Shown here piece by piece: positions 23,244 through 35,370 of a stretch of 64,000 nt of DNA (positions within the stretch are counted from its first letter, which is position 1; each line of letters opens with the position of its first letter). A program made the translations under genes and the position numbers. The notes under the pieces are model-generated. The model had not been told where the DNA came from. It saw only the letters and a program-made list of their open reading frames with translations, and did not search any database. The DNA comes from Ancylostoma caninum (lineage: Eukaryota; Nematoda; Chromadorea; Rhabditida; Ancylostomatidae), in contig JBAJFG010000030.1 in assembly GCA_037903475.1 (NCBI GenBank), positions 930,001 to 994,000 of the forward strand, written 5' to 3'.

Positions 23244-26200
23244 TCAGACATTGGCCAGATTATCGATCAGTGTCTCATAGATCTCAACTCCTCTGAGAAA
23301 GACCTTCTCATTTAAATACTCATTGTGATCGTGTAGCAGTGATGGAGTGTTGTTCATTGGTGAAAATCCTATGGATCGATAACCGAGCTGAAAAAAATCA
23401 ATATTATACGTGATTTTACTCTGAGCAACAAAAATACCACTTACTGCTCTGATAAATCGAGAATCTGTGCCGCCAGTGAAGATTTCCTTGCTGAACTCAC
23501 ATCCTCTGAAGAATTCTCGTAGTTGAAAATCCAGATGGGTTGAATACTGCAATAACTCACTGGTCTCGAAGCGATTTCTCGAACGCAGCCCACCATGGAT
23601 CGTCTGGAGTGGTTGGTGTCATGTTTTTATTCTCGAACTTCTAAAAAATGCAGGTTCTTGCGCGGTAATGGTGCTTCCACAACTGCTAGGTTGAATTATA
23701 AACAAAATATTAGAAATTCACGAGATAAACTAACAGTAAATAAATAAATGAATAAAAATAATAAATAGAATACTAGTATAAAAAGGAAGACCGTTGCTGG
23801 TGTTGCTGACGTTTCTCATACCTGCACAAACTCGTACGTCACACCTTCCCCTGCATCCTTGCACCATCCGGAAATCTCCTTCTCGAATGCCTCGAAGTCC
23901 ACAGTGGGCGGGACTCGAATGTCAAAGTCTGTAAACTGCAAACTGTTCCAAATATAAGGATGATGGACGAAAAAGGAAAGGGTTACTCACAAGCAGTGAA
24001 CTTCTCTGGCAGAACATTCACTTGAACTCCTCCCTCAAGTATCGTTAGATTGAGAGTCGTGACGTCACCAAGCGTTTTAGTGTGGTCCCCTTCGAGAATT
24101 TTCCGTTGTTCTTCACGAAAAGCCAATGTGGTGTTGATGAGCTTTTGCTGAAAGTTGACGAGAACTGGTCCCCGACATGTATATGTGGCAGTCATGTGTG
24201 CTGTGTTACATCAGAAACAAAAATTTAGCCCTTATTTGGTCTTCGAAAAAGCAACTAATGTGAAGAACAATTTTTTATGTACCTAAGAAAGAAAGAAAAG
24301 AATAGAAAAATGAATAAATATTGGATCCCGAATGAGATGCGAAAGTTCGATTACTTGAGCAGTGATCCTATAGCGTTGAAAAAAAGGAACAAAAACGGCT
24401 GTAGGGCCCCTTCTTCAATATTCGAATTACTGAGACTTATTCGAAATTGAATATTTCTTTCCATCCCTGTGCTAATATGTCTACAGAAAAAAACTTATTC
24501 AATTTTTTTAACGATTTATAAGCTCCTGCTTCTCCGAGTATTCATGGTTTTTGGCTATGGAAAACCTGGAGGCTAGGTTAATTTTGTGGGACCTCGGACG
24601 TCGGGCCGTTTATTTGAAGGAAAAGGAATGACCGTGCGACGCTTCTGCGACAGGTACCGCCCACAGCGTTATTTCCAATACAAAGAGATGTTTGTGATGT
24701 ATTTTAGTCATCATTTCCATGTCACCCACCAATTTCTCAGCAGCAGTGTTCGCTATAAACTTTGAACCGTGGCCTGGAGAACCGGTGCAGGTAACTTTGA
24801 GCCCTGAATAGGAAAAGAGTATTTGTAAAATTAATTTAATACGAAAAATACCCAAAAAGACCTCTCAAGATGAAAAATAACAAAAGCAAAACTCAGGTCA
24901 TAAGAACAAAATAAAAGATCAAAAAGTTATCTAAAAACGATGTCACATTCTTCTATTCTGGTTCAGCATTATTTCTCGTGTATTATTCGTTCCTAGTATT
25001 TCCTAGTATTTTAGGTGACGAGAAGGGTTGAGAATGTCCTACTGGTAACCTAAAAAGCGAATACGGGAGCGAAGAAGAAATTGTGTCTTTATCACGTGAT
25101 GTCTCTGATGGTGTCTCTGGGTATTCCTACATGAATACTATTTTCCCGCGGTTGTGTATCTAGTGCTAAATCCTTCTGATGCTTTCAATTGCTAGTGTGT
25201 ATCAGTAGAACATTAATCCAACGGGACAAAAAAATCAGGATATTAGGATACTCACCCCCCCCCCTCCCTCCTAGCATCGTTGGGCGACGTATCCTTCTTG
25301 TGGCACTTCTGCGCCTCATCACAAGCTTAGAAATTGGTTTTCGAATCTGAGGGTAGAACTCGTTCACTTCAGATCCACAGGGTGCGACTTACGTATGTTT
25401 CCGGACGTTTTTCTTTATTTATTTTTCACTTAGAAACGATCCTCACAGTACGGGCAATAATTAATTTCGAAGAAAAGAGAACTAGGAATAACATATCACA
25501 TGAAATGTTTGAAATGTCCTCCCTTGGCATCTTCACATGCCTTCAAGCGCTCAAGAAAGTTGTTCACAATGCCCGCGACTTGTTCCTCCATAATTTCGTT
25601 GCAGGCCTGTTTTAGTGCACGTTTCAATCTGCCAATGGGGTCGCATTGAGAAGAGGACAACTGGCTTTCAAGATGGACCATATATAGAAATCCATGGGGT
25701 TAAAGTCAGGAGAGTTTGAAGGCCAGACATCCTTCCCCCACGGATCGGAAAACAGCTGCCTGCACAGAGCCAAAGTGGTTTTAGCTCCCTGAGAGGACGC
25801 CCAGTCCTGCTGAAAAGTCCATGCCTCTCCACTGAAGTGACACGAGATCCAAGAAGCAACGACTTTCTTCACATTTCGTTTTGGTGGAATTCTGCTGTGA
25901 TCTTCGTTCCTTTTTCAATGAAAACAGACGGAGTCTTGCCGCTTGCTCAGATTCCAGCCCAGACCATTACAGAAGTGGTAAAATGGCGATGTGCTGGTGT
26001 GTGGACGTTCTCAGTTCTTCTAGATTCCTCTGAGAGTAGAACACGGTCGTTGTATTGGTTATGAGGTGATTGAGCGTGAACATTCTCTCGTCGGTGAAAA
26101 AGATCAGACGATGACGGCCAGCGGCGGCCAAGTGGCGAATTTTCCTCACTTTCTGCAGCCGCTTCAACTTCGTCTTTTCGTTCAGGTAATGAACTTTCTG

Positions 26201-28448
26201 TATCTTGAATATACGAAGGTTGAGATCGATTCGACCGCCTTCTCAATCAAACCTAGATCCGACGCCATCTTCCTCGTGAATCGTTGGGCGTTTCGGAAGA
26301 TTCGCTTCCTTATTGCCTGTCGTGCCCAAATCCTTGCTTCAGATAACGGATGGCGTGTTTTGGGACGATCCTTGCAATCTTAGAGCTGCCTGAAGCGATG
26401 ACGCCGTCGTAGACGGTGGAGTGAGGCACACAAAAAGGATTTGGGAAAATGAGGTATACTATGTAAATTTGCTTGTAGAATACGAGCGTAAACAACTGAA
26501 GCTCTGAAATTGTTACTATGACTAGCAAAGAGGTCAGGAACCTCTGTCCGGGAACATAAGCCGCACCCTGTAGTTGACTCTCCTGCCCCTCCCCTTAAGC
26601 TTTACCTGTGCTGATTTATTTTTAGGCGCATGAAATAATATGTAGATGTAAACGCAAGGCTATCTGGGCTGTCTATTCATGATTTCGGATTTCACGTCAT
26701 GACATCACTCACACCATGGACATCGCTCAGCATAGTAGACTTTGTACTCGGCCGTCTCACAAGCAAGTCCTTCATCCAGAACAAATCCTATATTTAATTG
26801 CTTGAACTCATCCATCTGGCAAAATCCTGCCATTCCTTCACTGCCGCCGATTTCCTCATCTGTAAAACAATTCTGAAGTGCAAAACAGTAAAATTCTTTA
26901 AGGAGACATTACCTGGTCCCCAGACAATGTGGATGGTCCTGAGCCATTGTTTCTTTCCTCGTTGGAAGTGCCTTCTGATCGCCTCGAAGTACTGCGATCC
27001 GACGCATTTCATGTCTTGCGCGCCTCTTGCGTAGATATCCCCGTTCTCGTCTTTGTGAGCGGCATATGGATCGTATTTCCATTGGTCCTGTGGAAGAACA
27101 GTGTTGGTATTTTAACTATTGTTCTTATTTCGTTGTATTCTAATTCATGTGATGACCCTTCACTTAGCCAAAAACCATCTAAGAGATTGTGTGGACAAGG
27201 CGCAGGAGCAGGAGAGTCAATTTGGGTAAAAAATGAACGGAAAGCTTCCGAAGGGCGAAGATTTGTGAGGGTGAGGCATATTTACTGGAAGAGGTGGCGC
27301 GGCCGGGTCCTGTGATTGGTGATTTCAACCAATCAACCAATGGCGGAGCTTGGACACACCTCTTTTGCAAAGTACATCGCTCCGCACCAAAGATCTGAGG
27401 TTTTTTCTGGAAAAACGTTTCCACTATGTGTAAAGCTGAAAAGCTTGTCAGAACGACGGCCACACTGCCATACACATTCATGGAGCCAAAATTTTCCATG
27501 ATTGCAGCTTATAGGAATCACTTGGGGATGAATAAATTATATTAATTTCATCTTTCAAACGCCGTAAATAGAATCCAAAAACCCCATGTACAGCAAGGGG
27601 TGTGGAGCGTTATACCTGGAGTGGGCGGTGCTGACGGGCCCTGCCATTGGCCGGTTCGGTGAACAGACCAATCGAAGAGCTTGGCCGCATCCCCTTTCCA
27701 GGTATAACGCTCTACATTCCAAGGGCTGATGTTGTGCATTTTTACGTCAAACTAATTTTGTCGTAAGCGGTTACGAAATCTCCTGGTGGTTAATCCACAA
27801 CAAAACTCACCTTGAAGGTCGGAACGACATCAGTATGCGAGTACAGCATGAGCGATTCAAGCTCTGGTTGTGAGCCAGGAATTGTCATAATGATGAACGG
27901 TTTTCCGGGAACAGTCTGTAATAGGATTACGGTAATGTGGAATGTACGCGATATTACACTACTGGATACACAAAACGTTCTCACCTCAACTGCATATCGG
28001 TGAATGGCTAATTCGTCTGCTAGCTTGAATAGAAACGTTTTGCAAGCCTCTGAAATTTTTCAAATCATACAAGATGCAGCGGAATGGATGGGCAGAAAGC
28101 TTGTGCAAATTTTCATCCCACGAAGCAGGGAGTACAGGAGGCTCCAGTGGTTGAGGCCCCGGTTGTCGGCGCTACACCACTTACAACGCGGCACTCTCGT
28201 TGTCTGCGCATCTACACATTTCATTCACTCTCCGGTTGATGCTCCTGCCTCCTGTTCTAACCCGCCCAAACAGATGTTCAGACAAGCGCAATCAAGCCTA
28301 TCCCATAGGAGTTTCCTCTACATGGCTACAACGCCACCCACACTATATTCCGTACAAGCACAGATCGAAAAATACCGTAATCAGGTTTAGGCTGTTCCGT
28401 ATTCACTCGTAGATATTCTCGGAACTTCGTCACAGCGATATCTTCCAT
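23244..28448 (-). CDS. ACY1: Aminoacylase-1 (N-acyl-L-amino-acid amidohydrolase, M20A)
   Basis: A cytosolic zinc enzyme that hydrolyses N-acyl amino acids to free amino acids. Exons in coding order: 28448-28376, 28049-27985, 27915-27811, 27087-26913, 26859-26713, 24803-24730, 24147-23991, 23928-23822, 23640-23561, 23505-23445, 23387-23244. They join to 1188 nt: 395 codons plus TGA, close to the 408 residues of human ACY1. Catalytic elements are all present: HTDVVP (H73), ARGAQDMK (D106), DEE (E141 base, E142 metal), LDEG (E169), PGHGS (H200) and LLHDHNE (H367/H369). Conserved C-terminal blocks are [19 protein letters not shown] and [12 protein letters not shown] 28448 follows a TTTTCAG and a TTAG, possible trans-splice acceptors. 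Introns carry mobile DNA, including a Tc1/mariner-like element in the fifth. An old partial duplicate lies at 16765-17297. Confidence 0.95.
25378..26570 (-). mobile_element. Tc1/mariner-superfamily transposon in an aminoacylase intron
   Basis: Inverted ends read CAGGGTGCGACTTA and CAGGGTGCGGCTTA, with further similarity to CCGGAC, and TA follows the right end (CA on the left). Between them, on the - strand, lie pieces of a transposase in several frames: FTDERMFTL (first Asp), [28 protein letters not shown] (second Asp), [15 protein letters not shown] (third), then a C-terminal helix region ending near 25496. The last part, 25872-25496, is nearly intact; the N-terminal half (about 25947-26490) is frameshifted. 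It is therefore inactive. It is inserted in the same orientation as the host gene, within the 1.9-kb fifth intron. Confidence 0.85.
27284..27375. mobile_element. Small palindromic MITE-like repeat
   Basis: GAAGAGGTG at the left pairs with CACCTCTTTTG at the right across about 90 bp. The interior has ATTGG/CCAAT boxes (GTGATTGGTG, CCAATCAACCAATGG) and the GCGGAGCTTGG motif. It lies in the third aminoacylase intron, next to a similar repeat at 27592-27727. Confidence 0.5.
27592..27727. mobile_element. Palindromic MITE, about 135 bp
   Basis: The arms share GAGCGTTATACCTGG and its reverse complement CCAGGTATAACGCTC; total arm length is about 38 bp. The interior carries CCATTGGCCGG and GACCAATCGAAGAGCTTGGC, the same kind of ATTGG-rich core as 27284-27375. 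It is intronic in the aminoacylase gene. Confidence 0.7.
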
Positions 28449-29145
28449 CTAAGACCTGAAAATTCAAAATGGGTTGAGAATTCTTGAAAAAAAACTGGAT
28501 GAGCAGGGAGCACTTGTCACTTTTCTTGGGTACCGAGTTATCACTGATCAGACTGATTTTGCCACTGATCACCATCTCTTCCAAGTACTGCATGCATCAT
28601 CGATATTAGCCAGGGTAAAGCGTCACACCCCAGAATTTACCCATCGTCAACACATGCGTCAACGTTTTATCCTGGGCAAACTCATCCAAGCACAGCATTT
28701 AGCACATTCATGACAGTGCCAGTTTAGAGTTTCGGACGCTTTGACCGAGCGTGTGTCTAAAGATTGCAGTAACAGAGCGATATTTAGCATGCTGATATCG
28801 AATATGAAGCCAATTTAGTAAACCGAGCGCATTACTACTACTATGCTCACGGTAACAGTAAAAAGTGACCGATAGCATAGAATGAATATCCTATTCAAGA
28901 TCAGCTTCCGAAATACCCTGCCGTGCAAAGTTTTATTAGGTTCTGAGGGAAAATACATCTACACTAACTACGGTACGCCTAGTGTTCTCATGCAGTTCCG
29001 TACGCTATGTACCGAACGAATGCTATTACATATTCGTGATCAGGGAAGAAAATTCCGGAAAAAAAATTGCTAAAGAAAGAGCGTTGAAGCCGATACGACC
29101 CACAGATGGAACGTATTGTTCGGTATGCGTTAAAGTCAGCATTTA
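28449..29145. other. Region upstream of aminoacylase
   Basis: Holds the aminoacylase 5' flank. I see no TATA box at a convincing distance and no further exon. Confidence 0.5.
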
Positions 29146-30038
29146 TTAGGTTGTTACATAAGTTTCCGCTGTTTTGTAATTTTCGACTAGAATGTTTTAT
29201 AAAAAATCAAATAACAACAGGCATCAGTCGAAGTATGCACCAGAGCAGTTCCTGGTCTTTTGCAGTTTTCATAGCTGAAGCTCGACTCCGCTGCTCTGTA
29301 AATCTATGAACTTCGAGGCAAAGAATTTGGTCAGTGCTGGAGGTCACTGACTTTGGCGAATCGGTTCTCGCTCAGTAGACGTTTTTGTGGTTTGATAACC
29401 GCCGCATGGTTAGAGCTAGATTTGTGCTACATAATGCGCAATTAAAAATTCCTCTGCGAGCTCTTCGCTCTTCCGGAGAGTTCGACCATCAGAATTAACG
29501 CGCCCTCCGTGGTACGGCAAAATGGTGAGATTTCCACAGATTGCTTGGAACTTATCCTAAAATTCTACCGATTAGTATCCGCAAACGGTTGATGTTTGTA
29601 GCCACAGTGAAAGAAATCCCACTTCGATCCACTTTAACTCCAGAGAGAAAAACGACATAATCAAAATTTTGGGTTACCAAGTTTGTTCCCTGTGCTTGAG
29701 ACTGCACGACATTAAAATGGGGAGAGAAAGCACCAGGGGGAATAAGAGTGGCCTCGAGATTACTACACCCAAATTTGGTTAGCCTCATGCAATGTTATGG
29801 TAAAATTATTATCCGTGAAAGTGCAGTTACCGAATTTGCATTCTTGAAGGGTTCACTCCGAAGCTAATTACATCTTCAAAACAAGATGGAAAATTATAGT
29901 TCACATTCCGCAATGTTCGGGAGGTCATACGCTTTAAAACAGTTATGCGGACATTAGCAAAATCTAATCGGCAAATATTTATTACCAGCGTTCAAAAATT
30001 CCTATGCAGAAACAGCGGAAACTTATGTAACAACCTAA
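29146..30038 (+). mobile_element. Mariner-type TIR element, 0.9 kb, non-autonomous
   Basis: Ends TTAGGTTGTTACATAAGTTT and its exact reverse complement extend to at least 28 bp (..CCGCTGTTT), flanked by TA on both sides (29144-29145, 30039-30040). No transposase motif is found in the interior; the - strand frame at 29552-29788 has no DDE signatures. The well-preserved ends and lack of transposase suggest a deletion derivative mobilised in trans. Confidence 0.88.
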
Positions 30039-30077
30039 TACATCTATACATTGTATCTCTCGACATTTAATCAATGC

Positions 30078-30512
30078 TTAAAGGCAGTGTGTCAGCTCGT
30101 TTCGTGAGTTGTAGATATCAACGGACTCTAAACCTCCTTGTCACGCTAATTCGAAAGATGTTCGAAGATGTACGTCAAAGCTCATAAAAATGACGAAAAC
30201 CCCGTTCTCGGAGGGTCCCAAAGTGCAGCTCACGGACCACCTGGGCGGAGCGGTCCGTGAATGTGCTGGCTGCCCGCCACGTCTGCAGTGTTGGCCAACA
30301 CGTATAGACATATCCGATCGATGAGATCAACGACTCCACGCGTCCACTCAGCTCGACAAACTGTTACAAATCCCGACCCGAAAAACGTCCAAAAGTAGCA
30401 TTCAAAGACCTTTTTGTAATATTTTAGGTATACCTTTAGATTCAGCGTGTCGAGGAGATTCAGAATCTGGTGAAAGCTCAGACACGAAAACGAGGTGACA
30501 CACTGCCTTTAA
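30078..30512 (+). mobile_element. MITE family A, copy 2 (diverged)
   Basis: Ends TTAAAGGCAGTGTGTCA..CTCGTTT and ACGAGGTGACACACTGCCTTTAA are the best-preserved termini of the family. The interior shares GTGCTGGCTGCC.GCCACG and GATGAGATCAACG..TCCAC with the other copies. 435 bp. Confidence 0.85.
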
Positions 30513-32037
30513 ATACGAAGATTTGAGCGGGTGATCCCTTTGGAGGTGGGGAGCTGGAGAAGGACGGAGATAAATGAGGATTTCATATGGGTACTACCGT
30601 CAGCAAGGGTGGAAACGAGATGGACTGATGGTTTTTCCTCAGTTTATGGAAAATAGAACGGAAGAGACGAAACTCTAACACAATAAGTTCACGGCTGCAC
30701 TTGCTGAAGTGGGCGGAGCTTGTTACAACTCGCGCGGATGTGTGGTTTACTTAGGATTGATATTAAGCATGTACAACTTCGCAAGAAGCGAAATTATAGC
30801 AACATTAAGTGCATGTTCTTCTCTAAATACTCTCTAAAGAATTACTAATCATATGTATAACCTAGGTGCCAGTACTAGGCAAAGTTAATTTTCACCTTTG
30901 TTAGGAGTACAGTACCTAGATTGTTCTAGACTTACTGTACGGTAATATACTTTTTTAAGAGGAATAATGGTAAGATAGTATGTAAACAGCAAAAAAACCG
31001 CATCGACGAACTGCTGATAGGCGGAAAAGAGACGCGATAATCTTATCAGTTGTACAGTGACCATGACACACGGGGTTCTTCGATGGTCTGTAGGCTACGA
31101 AAACTTCACCGTCGCAGTTCTTCTGGTCCCAAGACGATTTTATATTGTGGAAATAGATGCATATAAGGGAAAAAAGTAATCTAAAGAGATCAGATAGACA
31201 TCCTAAAGATCTAAGCGAAAAAAATCCGGAAATTTCCAGGATCTTGTAGAAAAACTGATAGCTGTGTGTGGGGATGCCGTGTCTACTTCAGCGTTAATTA
31301 ACCAACTGATCAGCTGATCAGCATTGTCAGATAAACAGCAATAAACAATGGACGAGCACGAGTGGAGTCAACTGGCGACAGGCGGAATGTCGGCAGACCA
31401 GGAGGGCGGAAAACTGCCGTGGAAAGTGCAGCCGTTAATGTAGGTGTTGTCTCGGAAGTAGTCGTTAACGAGGTTTTTTATAAGAGAACATGATTAACGG
31501 ACTAATTTGCAGGAATGTAGTGGTGAGTAAAGCATTTATGGGCTGAGATTCATTATGATTTTTCTCGACCATTCTGGAAATAACTTTTTACCCTTGTGTT
31601 GTCCTTATCCCTGCACTTTCTTAGTGTACAGACCGAAAACTAATAAATGGCAAGTACATTTCAGAAAAACCCAGAGCATATAGCTTTCTACAATGCTTGT
31701 AATAATTAAATCTCTCCAGGCAATAATCTTCTGGAAAGGAACTCATTAAGACATGTATGTGCTTGACTTTAATATGCTCACTGGGAGCAATAGCTATAGT
31801 AACAGGAGAACAAAAACCCACCGGCTTGAGTAATTATACCAATGCAAATAAAGTGAACTTGGGTAACTGAACCGATCATAACCAGGAAACTGAGAATACT
31901 TTCATTTTGTAGTTTCTTGTTGAACTTCAGTGTCAAAAATGAACTACCGCTATTGGTTAGACTTTTGCTACCCAGTATCTCATTCGGGTGTGTGAAAAAG
32001 ACTGCAATTACATAGACAGCTTAAAAATGGTGAGGTA
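30513..32037. other. Gene-poor stretch with one possible short exon
   Basis: No firm gene. At 31348-31443 a 31-codon frame starts after AAACA and encodes an acidic peptide beginning MDEHEWSQLATGG. It could be a first exon of the AGGF1-like gene (acidic N-terminus, possible GT at AAA|GTGCAG in phase 0), but the donor is weak and the distance is 7.7 kb, so this is speculative. Confidence 0.3.
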
Positions 32038-35000
32038 CTCTGAACTTTCGTACCACGGTGGGCCCACCGTTATCATACGGTAGGCCCCTAACGGACAGTG
32101 GGCCTACCGTCACCCTCCAGTTATCCCCCAGTTATCCCCCGATTATAGTGTCCGCCCCCACTTATCCCACCGTTAGCCCACCATTGTTATCAGTCCCACG
32201 GTGCGCCCACCTTTTCCCCACGGTGGGCCCACCGTGTTTTGAGAACCCATGGTGGAACCTCCGTTTGCCCACCCTTTGCCCACTGTTAGCCCACATTTCC
32301 GTTTTTTCCACGGTTGAACCACCTTTTATCCATCACTTGCCCACCGTTATGTCACATATCCTCATCCCTCCTCAGCCCCTGTTTTAACCATTATTTGCTC
32401 ACCTTCACCTCATCTAAAGACCTGTAACTCGGGAGCTTGTTTGCAGAATGACGCAGATATTTGATGAAAACAGCATTATTCTTTGTGATTACTGGTTCCA
32501 ATCCATTCATCCAGTTTCGATCTCGCTTCGGTAAGTTTTTCTAGACTTTTACTAACTCAGAGACCACCGGACGGCAAACGGAGCCCTGGCGGTTCGGTCC
32601 CGTCGAAAAAGGGGCATTGAGTATGATGCCCCATGGGTATGCAGGGCCTACGCCGCTTCTGTTTACAGCCACGCACAATCACGGTGAAGGTGGGCGGACC
32701 TCACCCATAAGTGGGCGTGGCATATGTATGCTCGCACAATCCGCCACTCATATCCAAATATTTCACATCGAGAACACAGACAGTATCTGAAAATCTCAAC
32801 TGTTGAGCTTTTTCTCATTTCCCAAGTTTCCGCAATGCGAGGCGGTTTCCATGCATGACTCGAAGGTGAGTTCCACTCACTCGCAAGTAAGCTCCTTCCA
32901 CTTGCAGGTAAGCATCGCTTAGAGACCTAGAAAACCTGAAGACCCAAAACTCCCAAGAAAGTCCCGGCCAATTGCAGGTAAACTTCTCCTATTTTTCTGT
33001 GCTTACACCGTGTGCATATATGCACCATAAACCGAGAAACTGTGAAAATCCCGATTTTTGCGTTTTCCCTCACATTTGGCATTTTTCGCCGCTTTTACCC
33101 GGATTTTCACACAGAAACTTGTAGGAGTCCGACAGCGATAAAGCTTAGCCACTACAATTGTGAGTAGTTTTTGTCCACATTTCTGAATTTATGTCGTGGA
33201 CGTACACACTTATGATATTGAAAATCTGCAAGGGTCCCTTTTTATGTGCCTTCCCTTGTATTTCCCTGTTTTGTCATTCTTATTCATATTTTCACATTCA
33301 GAGTTCTGTGATTCTCTCCATGTCTCTTACGTTCCTACAACGTTGTGACTGAATGAATGAAGCACCGCAAAAGTCTCGTAATCGCTGTCCCCACACGATT
33401 ACGAGACTTTCTCACGTCTTTGTGACTCGCTCGAGACTTATTCATAAAGAATTATCCTGTTATCAGAGAATGTTGTGTATTAGGCGGTGGGCCTCTTATT
33501 TTTTTTTTTTTGAAAGCAGGAGTCATTGCTTTGTTTTCTAATCATCTTTTTTATGAACCTTGACGTTCACCGCACAGCATTTTATCTCAAAACGGAAAGT
33601 GCGCCCACCATTTCCCCACGGTGGGCCGCGTGCTTGGACAACCCACGGTGGAAACACCTTTTGCCCACCATTTGCCCACACTATCCCAGCTATCCCAATT
33701 CCTTCCTAAATCCCGTTTTAACCACAAAAGGCCCACCATTCGCCCACCTTTATCCCATCTAAAGACCTGTCCGGCGGAAGCGTGTTTGCAGAATGACATA
33801 GGTGTTTGATAAAAACAACATCATTCATTGTGTTTAGTGGTTGCAATCCATTCATCCGGTTCCGCTCCCGCTTGTAGTGAGTTTCTCTGAACTTCTACTA
33901 ACTCTGAGACTACGGCATGCAGAATGACATAGGTGTTTGATAAAAACATCATCATTCATTGTGTTTAGTGGTTGCAATCCATTCATCCGGTTCCGCTCCC
34001 GCTTGTAGTGAGTTTCTCTGAACTTCTACTAACTCTGAGACTACGGCACGGCAAACGGCGTCGTAGCGGTTGGGTCCTGTCGGAAAAGGGGCGTGGCGTA
34101 TGATGCCCCATGGATGTGGGTACTACACTGCTTTGGCAGCCACGCACAGTCACGAAGAAGGGAATACTATTGAGAGTCTGGACAACTCTTGCTTACCAGT
34201 AATGATGAAGAAGCATTTTGAATCAAATTCTTGCCTAGGTTTGAAGAAATTTAAATTTTGAGATTGAAATTTGAAAGATTTTTATAGGGTTATAATGCAT
34301 AGCGTCAATTGTTGCCCTGATCACAAAGCAGCTAGCCCCTCATCCCAGCCGAAACGCGGGGTCTGCTGCTGTCGGAATGCAGCACTTCTTCACAAGCAGC
34401 ACTTTTTTTATTTTTTCATTTTTATACACATCGTTTCAAACCCTGCTTCCATGAATCTTCACTAATACCACACAGATTTCTATTCCAAAAAGAAAGAAAT
34501 CGCTATCTTCTAAGGTTACAAGTACCCCGGCGACGAGAAGGCGCTTCATAATGAGCGCACAGCTCATCATTCATTATAGAAGGGATTGTAGCAAAAGTAT
34601 GATGCGAACTCTCCTTGAAGAAGTAAGGATTTTGTTTCAGTACTTACTTCAGTACTAGCTCTTTCAGATATTCTTTGCAGTAATCAGTGGGTGCATATCG
34701 TAACTAATTGTTAAAAGAGGAATAATTGAGTCGACACTCGTGAATGCTCAAATATCGTACATCCCTTCTGACTTCTTCACGAGGAAGAAGGCCCGTCCAA
34801 GTACGTAAGTAGATAACCTCCGAAATGTTCGTTTCAAGTGGGTGAAAATCCTGCTCATATTCAGGACACATGGAAATGCAAAGTCCTTGGTTTCGCTCCA
34901 TCGCGAAACATTGTTGTTCTGTTGCTCTCATGATTGGTTTGGTTTTTAAATGCCAATATATTGGAAATAAATCTATATGCTGTTATGTGGTGTTTATCCA

Positions 35001-35361
35001 GAAAAAGGCGATCAGGACACGATGAGAATGTGGGCGGAAGAGCATGATGACCCCCGCCCAACGCGTTGAATTACCCCGATTAACCCATGGAAGTGCGCTG
35101 ATTAACTCTTGGAAATGCCCCGATTAAACCCTGGAAAATCCCTGGAAACACCCCAGTTTCCCCACGGAAATCCTGCAGTTTCTTCACGGAAATCCCACAG
35201 TTTTTCCACGGAAATCCCCCAGTTCCCCCTTGTGAATCCCCTAGTTAGCCTACGGTGGCCCCACGAATAGCCCGCGGTGGCCCCACTATTTGCCCACGGT
35301 TGACGTGCCGAACATTAACCATGGGATAACAGTGCGCCCACCGTGGTACGAAAGTTCAGAG
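32038..35361. mobile_element. 3.3-kb TIR element with CCCACCGT subterminal repeats
   Basis: The ends are perfect 26-bp inverted repeats beginning CTCTGAACTTTCGTACCACG, flanked by TA at 32036-32037 and 35362-35363. Next to both ends, and again at 33598-33760, lie dense repeats of GCCCACC/CCACGGTGGGC. Two diverged internal blocks (32199-32735 and 33598-34165) are copies of each other, and the second contains an extra tandem 131-bp duplication. Near the right end (35150-35225) short units with CACGGAAATCC..CAG repeat 3-4 times. No transposase, reverse transcriptase or helicase motif was found. A 75-codon - strand frame at 34931-34704 has a balanced, coding-like composition, but I do not recognise it. 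Confidence 0.8.
33787..34048 (+). repeat. Tandem duplication, 131-bp unit
   Basis: Two almost identical units, each from TGCAGAATGACATAGG to GAGACTACGGCA, differ at about one base (AACAACATC against AACATCATC). The same unit, more diverged and single, occurs at about 32442-32570. Confidence 0.95.
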
Positions 35362-35370
35362 TATAAAAAG

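Noticed and set aside
23508..23560. Reading through between aminoacylase exons 9 and 10 as one exon
   Set aside because: The frame changes between the two parts; a GTGAG donor and TTCTTCAG acceptor restore the frame and the conserved RDQ-GCEF junction.
32038..32400. CRISPR-like array suggested by repeated CCCACCGT motifs
   Set aside because: Spacing and repeat length are irregular, and the context is a eukaryotic TIR element.
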